A DNA stretch of 5,288 nt from Betaproteobacteria bacterium. Lineage in GTDB: Bacteria > Pseudomonadota > Gammaproteobacteria > Burkholderiales > Rhodocyclaceae. This document shows positions 1 through 5,288 of the stretch, piece after piece; position 1 is the stretch's first letter; each line of letters begins with the position of its first letter. Location: positions 1 to 5,288 of the forward strand of contig JADJBM010000026.1 of NCBI GenBank assembly GCA_016703785.1, read 5' to 3'. The notes under the pieces are model-generated. The model saw only the letters and a program-made list of their open reading frames with translations, ran no database searches and was not told the origin of the DNA. The position numbers and the translations under genes were made by a program.

Positions 1-2
1 TT

Positions 3-662
3 GCTCTCCATCAGTGGTATGACTTTGCTAACAGAATGATGGACGACGACACTCGCTCCTGGATGCGTGCGCTGCCCCGCCGACTACATTTGGATATCGG
101 TGGTCGGCGACTGGCTGTTGTCCACGGCGGTGCGCATCGCATAAACGAGTACTCTGTTGCTTCGACGCCACCGGACATCAAGTACAAGGAAATTGAAGCC
201 ACCGGTTGCGATGGTGTACTTAGTGGCCACTGTGGACTGCCTTTCACCGAGATTGTCGATGGCCGCCTTTGGCACAATGCTGGCGCTATAGGTATTCCTG
301 CTAACGACGGTACGCACCGAACATGGTATAGCACCATCACACCATACCACGGCAAGTTATGTATTGAACTGCACCCGCTCGACTACGATTATCAAATCAC
401 CGCCAGGAAGATGCGTCAGGCAGGGCTGTCAGAACGCTACGCGTTGGCGTTACAGACAGGCCTATGGCCGGCTGCGCCATTCTTCCCCAGATTGAGCAAG
501 CGCAGCGCGGACGTACACTCATACCAGGCAAATAGATTGGTGATACGGCAAACTATCCATCTACTTTCTAATCGGCCGTATAGGAAAAATGTAATGTTGG
601 ACTACGTGCAGTATTTATGTGGTTCTGTGCAGACGGCATTTGGTGCTGGTTTGAGGATATAG
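3..662 (+). CDS. Metallophosphoesterase (calcineurin-like), C-terminal part, 5'-truncated by window edge and probably frameshifted near its 3' end
   Basis: The frame is open from the left edge with no stop, so the start lies outside the window. The first ATG (36) is internal, because the upstream codons (ALHQWYDFANR) read as the same protein. What remains is the second half of a calcineurin-like phosphoesterase. It has VVHGG (metal-ligand His) at about residues 40-44 of the visible part, then GHCGLPFT, then GRLWHNAG and IPANDGT, the usual order of a GH motif followed by a N-[AP]-G turn. These enzymes are dinuclear-metal phosphohydrolases; the substrate cannot be told. The usual GHxH signature is GHCG here. 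After GLWP (position 470) the frame stops looking like the family. One frame over, 473-535 reads CAILPQIEQAQRGRTL and ends in TAG, a more plausible tail, so residues encoded by 471-662 are probably frameshift artefact. Family call is solid; the C-terminus is uncertain. Confidence 0.75.
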   Translation, partial: ALHQWYDFANRMMDDDTRSWMRALPRRLHLDIGGRRLAVVHGGAHRINEYSVASTPPDIKYKEIEATGCDGVLSGHCGLPFTEIVDGRLWHNAGAIGIPANDGTHRTWYSTITPYHGKLCIELHPLDYDYQITARKMRQAGLSERYALALQTGLWPAAPFFPRLSKRSADVHSYQANRLVIRQTIHLLSNRPYRKNVMLDYVQYLCGSVQTAFGAGLRI

Positions 663-694
663 CGCCATCTCTCACGATCTCGCATTCTGGTTTG

Positions 695-1582
695 ATGCTC
701 GGGGTCAAGCTGGTCTTGACCGCTGGCATCGTCGTATCAGCCTCAGTAGTGGTTGAGCGCTCTGGGCCGCTCTTAGGGGCGCTTGTCGTTACCCTACCTG
801 TCACAGTATGGCCAGCGTATGTCTTCCCTTTCCCTTGATCACAACGCCGACTACATCGCTGCCGGTGCAAAGTGGCCCTAGCGGTCAAACAACGGCCAGC
901 GCAGTATTATGCTCATTTATCTCGTGATGGCGCAAACACGAGGGCTTGTCATCAGTCTGATAGTGGCTATCTCCTGCTGGATCGGGCTCGCCTGGCCTTC
1001 TTCTTTCGGTCACATGGACAGTAGTTGGTGCCCGGCCTACTCAATCTTCTCGTCTATCCGGTGTGCTTGTGGCTCAGCCGAAGTTTCGAGAAGTGGAGGT
1101 ACAACGCGTTGCACGACAATGGTACGAATTACCGTTGCGCACGGCACTTGTATGCGCCCTAATGGGGACAGTGCTCGGATTGAGCCACTGGGCCGGACCT
1201 GGCGCAACCGGCATGCTAGCTGTGTATCCGATATCAACGACTTGCACGATGCTCATACTACACACACGGATCGGTGGGCATGCGAGCGCGGCGGTGATCG
1301 CTAACGGGCTGTGGGGACTGTTTGGCATTGGTGGTGGTTTATTCGCGCTGTCCATAGCAATCCTACCACTCGGTATAGCAATCGCTCGCGCTAGCGCTTT
1401 TCATTCCAGTAGCCTGGAATCTGTCAGTGTGGTTCTTCCGCCATCGCAGATCGCGTGTTCACGTAAGTAGTAGCCCCATTTCATTATGTATTCCCGCAGG
1501 GAGTAATGGCCACATGGCGCAACAGTTACATGATTTGAATGAAAAAGATCGCCCCGATGTAGAGAGCATTAGGAAGAGATAG
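695..1582 (+). pseudogene. Polytopic membrane protein with two similar halves, broken by about seven frameshifts
   Basis: No single frame covers this protein, but the three forward frames can be joined into one continuous hydrophobic protein of about 294 residues. Segments in order: 695-826 (MLGVKLVLTAG to PAYVF), 828-871 (LSLDHNADYIAAGAK), 872-886 (VALAV), 888-996 (NNGQRSIMLIYLVMAQ onward), 997-1033 (LLLSVTWTVVGA), 1034-1060 (GLLNLLVYPVCLWL), about 1063-1393 (AQPKFREVEV through ANGLWGLFGIGGG), 1394-1582 (ALFIPVAWNLSVWFFRHRR onward). The needed indels are near 827, 872, 888, 996, 1032, 1070 and 1393, and their net effect is a multiple of three. About eight to ten membrane segments are expected. 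Both halves carry a GPxxxGxLxxxP-type motif, suggesting an internal duplication. I do not recognise a named family. No strong ribosome site precedes ATG 695, so the start is uncertain. Residues after about 1455 could be read-through rather than original protein. Confidence 0.6.
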
Positions 1583-1627
1583 CCTCGCAAACTAATGCGT
1601 TAAAGTAATTCAGCAACTGGCGACAAT

Positions 1628-1633
1628 AGAGGA
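1628..1633 (+). promoter_or_regulatory. Ribosome binding site that fixes a TTG start for the SDR at 1640
   Basis: AGAGGA lies six bases upstream of TTG 1640. There is no ATG in frame before the nucleotide-binding motif, and the protein read from TTG begins at the usual distance (about 17 residues) before the TGxxxGxG motif. This supports TTG as the true start. Confidence 0.6.
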
Positions 1634-1639
1634 ATTATT

Positions 1640-2412
1640 TTGAGTACAAAACAACTTTTCGACCTCACCGGCAAGGTCGCCCTCATCACCGGTGGCTCGC
1701 GCGGGCTCGGCCTGCAGATGGCCGAGGCGCTGGGCGAGATGGGCGCCAGGGTGGCGATCACCGCGCGCAAGACCGACGAACTGAAAGACAGCCGAGGCGC
1801 ACCTCAAGGCCAAGGGCATCGAGGCGATGAGCGTCACCAACGACTTGTCGAAGTTCGACCAGATCCCGGCATGGTGGATGCCGTGCTGGCGAAGTTCGGC
1901 ACGATCGACATCCTGGTCAACAACGCCGGCGCCACCGGGGCGCGCCGGCCGAGGACTATCCCGACGAGGCCTGGAACAAGGTGATGAACCTCAACATCAA
2001 CGCCATGTTCTATCTCAGCCGGGAAGTCGGCAAGCGCTGCTTCATCCCGCAGAAGTCCGGCAAGATCATCAACATCGCCTCGGTCGCCGGCCTCTCCGGC
2101 AGCCCGCAGGGCATGTACACCATCGCCTACAACACCAGCAAGGGCGCGGCGGTGAACTTTACGCGCACCCTGGCCTCGGAGTGGGGTCGCTACAACATCA
2201 ACGTGAACGCCATCTGTCCCGGTTTCTTCCCCTCGAAGATGTCGCGGGGCCTGCTCGACCAGATCGGCGACCACATCGTCGCCGTGACGCCGCTGGCGCG
2301 CCTCGGCGGCAACGAGGACCTGATGGGCACGGTAGTGTTCCTCGCCTCGGAAGCCTCGCGCCACATCACCGGCCAAACCATCGCGGTCGACGGCGGGGCG
2401 TGCATCGCCTAA
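1640..2412 (+). pseudogene. SDR-family NAD(P)-dependent oxidoreductase (RhlG / 3-oxoacyl reductase-like), broken by three single-base indels
   Basis: Repairing three indels (extra A near 1790, missing G near 1870, missing T near 1937) gives a continuous 257-residue protein, the normal length for a classical SDR. Motifs in the repaired protein: cofactor loop TGGSRGLG at 17-24, NNAG at 94-97, catalytic Asn117, Ser148, Tyr164 and Lys168 (YNTSK), and CPGFF at 193-197 followed by PSKM. ATWGA after NNAG, YPxxxWxKVMxLN and the PSKM stretch recall RhlG-type 3-oxoacyl reductases and gluconate 5-dehydrogenase-like enzymes. It should be a cytosolic ketoreductase or alcohol dehydrogenase using NAD(P)H. 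The Ser-Tyr spacing is 16 rather than 13, a small insertion seen in this subgroup. The phosphotransferase starts about 75 bases downstream, so the two probably share a transcript. As written in this sequence the gene is not translatable; whether the indels are real is open. Confidence 0.85.
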
Positions 2413-2479
2413 AGGCTTGGCGCGAACCCCAAGTACGCCGATGGTTATAAACATGCCTACGGGTTGCAGTGACATTCTC

Positions 2480-2485
2480 AAGGGA
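2480..2485 (+). promoter_or_regulatory. Ribosome binding site for the phosphotransferase; start codon ambiguous
   Basis: AAGGGA is only two bases from ATG 2488, too close for normal initiation, but eight bases from the in-frame GTG 2494. A further in-frame ATG at 2527 (MENDRIITYP) has no clear ribosome site. GTG 2494 is therefore the best-spaced start, although the body of the family begins only after 2527. Confidence 0.4.
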
Positions 2486-2487
2486 CA

Positions 2488-3574
2488 ATGCTTGTGCAAA
2501 CGACCGGCGGATCTAATCTGGATGTCATGGAAAACGATCGGATAATCACTTATCCTTTAGTTCCAGAGTTTGCCAACGACACGGGGCGCTTGGGCGAGTA
2601 TCTTCGGACATACCTGAAAGATTTCTCAGGTGAGTTCAAGATAGAAAAGTTCGAGGGTGGGCAGTCGAATCCAACATATCTTCTCAGTGCTGGCGGTAGC
2701 GCTATGTCTGCGGCGCAAGCCACCGGGCAAGCTGCTGCCTTCCGCGCACGCCGTCGACCGCGAGTACCGCGTGATTCCGCGCTGGCGCAGACCGACGTGC
2801 CGGTGGCGAAGAGCTGCGCCCTGTGCGAGGACGACGCGTCATCGGCACCGCCTTCTATATGATGGATTACGTCGAGGCCGCATCCTGTGGGGACCCGGCG
2901 CTGCCTGGGCTGGCCCCTGCCGAACGCACGGCCATCTTCGACGAGATGAACCGCGTCATCGCCGCCCTGCACAATGTGGACTACGCTTCAGTAGGATTGG
3001 CCGACTACGGCAAGCCGGGCAGCTACTTTGCGCGCCAGATCGACCGCTGGAGCAAGCAGTACCGCGCCTCGGAGACGGAAAGGATCGAGGCCATGGACAA
3101 CCTCATGGCCTGGCTGCCGGCGAACATCCCGGCCGGCGACGAGACGTCGATCGTGCACGGCGACTACCGCCTCGACAACGTCATCTTCCATCCGAGCGAG
3201 CCGCGCATCCTCGCCGTGCTCGACTGGGAGCTGTCCACCCTCGGCCATCCGCTCTCCGACTTCGCCTACCACTGCATGGCCTGGCGCCTGTCGCCCGGAC
3301 AGTTTCGCGGCCTGCAGGGCCACGACCTCGCTGCCCTCGGCATCCCGAGCGAGCAGGAGTACGTCGCCCTCTATTGCCAACGCACCGGACGCACGTCGAT
3401 TCCGGCCGCCGAGTGGGAGTATTACTTAGCCTTCAACATGTTCCGTCTTGCCGGGATATTGCAGGGCATCATGGCGCGTCCAGCCAGGAAGCTATCGACA
3501 CCGGCAAGCGTGCGCGCCCCTTAGCTGAGCAGGCATGGTGCCAAGTAGAAAAGTTAGTAGCAGATAGGATTTGA
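2488..3574 (+). pseudogene. Phosphotransferase of the ACAD10/11-type aminoglycoside-phosphotransferase (APH) fold, broken by about seven frameshifts
   Basis: Joining the three forward frames gives a protein of roughly 355 residues counted from ATG 2527, normal for this family. Kinase-fold motifs in order (approximate repaired numbering): GGQSNPTY at 44-51 (nucleotide loop), RRKPPG at 63-68 (ATP-binding Lys), HGDYRLDN at 212-219 (catalytic loop, bases 3156-3179) and DWE at 234-236 (Mg2+-binding Asp). The RRKPPG and GNASS-type signatures belong to the branch containing the kinase domain of ACAD10/ACAD11 and bacterial LvaA, which act on 4-hydroxyacyl-CoA, rather than to antibiotic kinases. Frame changes lie near 2700, 2707, 2776, 2837, 2877, 2892 and 3478. 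Most are single-base losses in short runs; the last may be a deletion of about 19 bases. The middle of the gene is much richer in G+C than both ends. It follows the SDR in the same direction, probably as an operon. Confidence 0.82.
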
Positions 3575-3688
3575 CGGCCGACTACTCTGAACAACGTAAT
3601 ATCAGACCTCAATTGCCCTTTTTCATACCAAACTGAGTATCTGCAACCGGCTATCAGATTAAATGGAGAAAAAGGAACCCCTACCACC

Positions 3689-3706
3689 TCCGAATCGAAA
3701 TTCGGG
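3689..3706. terminator. Small hairpin between convergent genes, weak terminator candidate
   Basis: CCGAAT and ATTCGG (3690-3695 and 3700-3705) form a perfect six-base stem with a CGAA tetraloop, extended by one possible T-G wobble pair. Its position between two convergent 3' ends fits a bidirectional terminator. There is no T-run directly after the stem on either strand, so intrinsic termination is doubtful. Confidence 0.25.
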
Positions 3707-3750
3707 CGGGCAACAGATGCCATCGTTTGGTGTAGCGCGGCGAGCCGATC

Positions 3751-3787
3751 AGGTCTGATGACACAGGTTTTCGAGAGTAGCAGACCT
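3751..3787. repeat. Weak inverted repeat AGGTCTG / CAGACCT
   Basis: Seven-base arms at 3751-3757 and 3781-3787 are perfect reverse complements separated by 23 bases. The loop is long and no T-run follows, so this may be chance. It lies 78 bases beyond the '-' strand SDR stop and could contribute to transcript ending. Confidence 0.2.
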
Positions 3788-3864
3788 AGCACTCGTCTTG
3801 CAAGGTTTCAGAGGCAGGTTTGAACTCTGATTCGAGCGGTAGTTGTTGCAGACAGAGGTCAGTC

Positions 3865-4649
3865 TCATTTTGTCGTCGAGAAGTCGGCACCTGACGAATA
3901 CCCTTCGTCGGCCAGCACAAAACTTCCATGCATGGCACGCGCAGCATCCGATGCCAGGAAGAGAGCGACGTTCGCGATGTCCTCCACCGATGAATAGGCT
4001 TTGCCGCTGGGCGTGCTAGCGATGATGTCGGCCAGCACGTTCGCATAAGCGGGATCGGTTCGAATGTATTCGTTGATCGGGGTTGCTGTATTGCCCGGGC
4101 CGATCGCATTGATGTTGATGTTGTGCGGCGCAAGTTCCATCGTCAGGGATTTCGTCATCATGATGATGGCCGCTTTCGTGGCGCAATATGCAGCGAAGGA
4201 GCCAAAGCCCATGATTCCGCACACCGACGCGATGTTGACGATCTTTCCGTATTTTTGCGCCTTCATGCCAGGTGCCACGGCATTGATGGAGTTCCAGGTT
4301 CCCTTCAAGTTGATGTCAACCATGCGGGAGAAATCCTCTGGCTGCGTGGCGCCGATGGGCGTGGGATAGAACACGCCGGCACAGTTCAACAGGATGTCGA
4401 TGCGACCGAATTCCTGTATCACCTTGCGGATCATTTCGTCAACCTGGAGCGCATCGCGCACATCGGCCACATAACCACGGGTTTGCGATTCGGACGCAGA
4501 CAGACGTCTTGCCACGGCATTCGCCTTTTCAGGGCTGCTTGACGCAACGACAGCAACGCGTGCGCCTTCTTTCACGAAAGCTTCAGAGATCGCTTCCCCG
4601 ATGCCTTGAGATCCCCGATCACGACGGCTACTTTGTCTTTGAATCGCAT
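3865..4649 (-). pseudogene. Classical SDR-family oxidoreductase, one single-base frameshift near the N-terminus
   Basis: The start is ATG at 4649-4647, preceded by a good ribosome site. Reading from it gives MRFKDKVAVVIG and then loses the frame; restoring one G in the G-run at about 4613-4616 gives an uninterrupted 261-residue protein ending at TGA 3865. Motifs: GGSQGIG at 12-18, NCAG at 89-92, Asn114, Ser142, Tyr155 and Lys159 (YCATK, canonical 13-residue Ser-Tyr spacing), and GPG at 184-186. It is therefore a cytosolic NAD(P)-dependent dehydrogenase/reductase of the FabG-like classical group; the substrate is unknown. Residue 11 is Ile where most relatives have Thr in the TGxxxGIG loop. 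Without the repair, the upstream regulator frame runs straight into this protein, giving a false 355-residue fusion. It lies downstream of the FCD regulator and is probably cotranscribed with it. Confidence 0.85.
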
Positions 4650-4656
4650 GATTAGA

Positions 4657-4664
4657 TTTCCTTT
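4657..4664 (-). promoter_or_regulatory. Ribosome binding site of the '-' strand SDR
   Basis: On the '-' strand AAAGGAAA precedes ATG 4649, with the AGGA core (4662-4659) nine bases from the start codon. This fixes the SDR start and argues against treating the longer open frame from 4932 as one fused protein. Confidence 0.65.
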
Positions 4665-4720
4665 GAATGCAGAGCTTGGGATTGTTGTCAGGGCTTGTCG
4701 GCGGCAGTAAGCATACCGGC

Positions 4721-5288
4721 TTACCCCTCGAAGAAGGGAGCAATTCGCGATAGATCCGAGCGAAATACTCAATGTCTTCGACCAGCATCGCCTTGGCGGC
4801 TTCGCCGTCGCGCCGTTCGAGTGCGCTGTAGATGAGGTCGTGCTGCTCGCTCCGAAGTCGTGTCCGCGCATCGACTCGTTCGCTGCCATCGCCATCTGTA
4901 TGGACGAAAGATAGGGGCCGCTTTGCTGCCAAAGGTTTTCAATCAGTTGCAGCAGCTTCGGCGATCGCGCAGCCGGTAGATGCTGAAGTGAACTTCCTGG
5001 TTGGCCTGCATGGTCCCTTCATGATCCTCGCGCTGCGTTGCCTGGAGCAGCCGCTTGTTGGCGCCGGCAAACTCTTTCAATCCTGCTTCGTTGATACGGA
5101 TCGCTGCAAGGTATGCCGCGTGGCCTTCGACGGCAACGCGGGCTTCGATCAGCGCTTCGTACTGCGCCATGGTCAACACAGGAACGCGAACCTGGCGGCT
5201 TGCATTCGCCATGGGCTCCAACACGCCTTCCTCTTCCTGATCGGGATCTATGATATCAGATATGTGATCACAGATGCAAGCCAGATTG
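4721..5288 (-). pseudogene. FCD-domain transcriptional regulator (GntR family, FadR/VanR type), partial and frameshifted
   Basis: The frame is open to the right edge. It contains an alpha-helical FCD ligand-binding domain: ALIEARVAVEGHAAYLAA, then NQEVHFSIYRL, then after a missing G near 4970 ARSPKLLQLIENLW and QSGPYL, then after a second missing base near 4856 LRSEQHDLIYSALERRDG and AMLVEDIEYFARIYRELLP. FCD proteins bind a small organic acid, often through a metal, and release DNA through an N-terminal winged helix-turn-helix. That DNA-binding part is not visible here; it should lie beyond the window, unless the gene is truncated. The 3' end is uncertain: with one more indel near 4735 the frame stops at TAA 4723-4721; without it the frame overlaps the SDR start. 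Gene order suggests it controls the SDR downstream and perhaps itself. Confidence 0.72.
5251..5272. repeat. Two adjacent perfect palindromes near the right edge
   Basis: TGATATCA (5251-5258) and TGTGATCACA (5263-5272) are each perfect palindromes separated by four bases. They sit just upstream of the FCD-domain coding region, next to a purine-rich AGGAAGAGGAAGG stretch on the '-' strand that resembles a ribosome site. They could be an operator if the regulator starts near 5224, or chance features inside its coding region. Confidence 0.3.

Larger units (their letters stand above)
3575..3864 (+). other. Non-coding gap between convergent genes
   Basis: This 290-base stretch separates the 3' end of the phosphotransferase from the 3' end of the '-' strand SDR. 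It is A+T-richer than the genes (25 G/C of 60 bases in 3601-3660). No frame in it resembles a known protein. A '-' strand open frame across 3469-3792 overlaps conserved phosphotransferase codons and has no recognisable motif. The gap holds one small perfect hairpin and one weak inverted repeat, listed separately. I see no transposon end, tRNA or promoter that I can defend. Confidence 0.6.

Noticed and set aside
2416..2433. CTTGG/CCAAG hairpin just after the first SDR
   Set aside because: Five-base stem with no T-run and a downstream gene probably in the same operon; not a credible terminator.
1834..2499. Long '-' strand open frame (221 codons) opposite the first SDR
   Set aside because: It is antisense to conserved SDR codons with strong third-position G+C bias, which produces long shadow frames; no motif and no ribosome site.
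2988..3380. '-' strand open frame opposite the kinase core
   Set aside because: Mirror of HGDYRLDN-containing coding sequence; no recognisable family and no start signal.
2657..3574. A 305-codon '+' strand open frame read as one protein
   Set aside because: Only its first 40 or so and last 35 or so codons are real phosphotransferase segments; the Arg-rich middle is the wrong frame of the conserved kinase core.
3469..3792. '-' strand open frame of 107 codons in the convergent gap
   Set aside because: Overlaps the kinase C-terminus, has no motif, and codon use looks random.
4123..4542. '+' strand open frames opposite the second SDR
   Set aside because: Antisense to intact SDR motifs (YCATK, NCAG); low-complexity His/Arg-rich translation typical of shadow frames.
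5263..5272. CRP/FNR site at TGTGATCACA
   Set aside because: CRP half-sites need a six-base spacer and FNR-type sites use TTGAT with a four-base spacer; here the half-sites abut directly.
1..5288. Mobile element, prophage, CRISPR or tRNA explanation for the disordered region
   Set aside because: No transposase, integrase, terminal inverted repeat, spaced direct repeats or cloverleaf sequence was found on either strand.

Overview
The window looks like a chromosomal segment from a proteobacterium, most likely a betaproteobacterium. That placement rests only on the remembered look of the short-chain dehydrogenases (SDRs), the ACAD10/11-type phosphotransferase and the FCD regulator, so it is tentative. 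No RNA gene, insertion sequence, CRISPR array, integrase or replication origin is visible.

Layout: (1) a metallophosphoesterase running in from the left edge (3-662, probable original stop at 535); (2) a polytopic membrane protein broken by about seven frameshifts (695-1582); (3) a RhlG-like SDR, '+' strand, broken by three frameshifts (1640-2412); (4) an ACAD10/11-type phosphotransferase, '+' strand, broken by about seven frameshifts (2488-3574); (5) a 290-base gap between convergent genes (3575-3864); (6) a second, canonical SDR on the '-' strand with one frameshift near its start (3865-4649); (7) an FCD-domain (GntR-family) regulator on the '-' strand, cut by the right edge and broken by at least two frameshifts (about 4721-5288).

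The dominant feature is that every gene is interrupted by small indels, about 21 in 5.3 kb. In the stretches between them the family motifs are intact, and I found no clear in-frame nonsense mutation. Repairing the indels gives full-length proteins of normal size (257 aa and 261 aa for the two SDRs). This fits an uncorrected, error-prone assembly at least as well as true gene decay. A second oddity is abrupt changes in base composition inside genes, from about 40% G+C to about 70% and back.

Functionally, the '+' strand SDR and phosphotransferase form a likely operon resembling the reductase and kinase steps of 4-hydroxyacyl-CoA catabolism (levulinate/Lva type). The '-' strand regulator and SDR form a second likely transcription unit, regulator first. 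The metallophosphoesterase and membrane protein are of unknown role.
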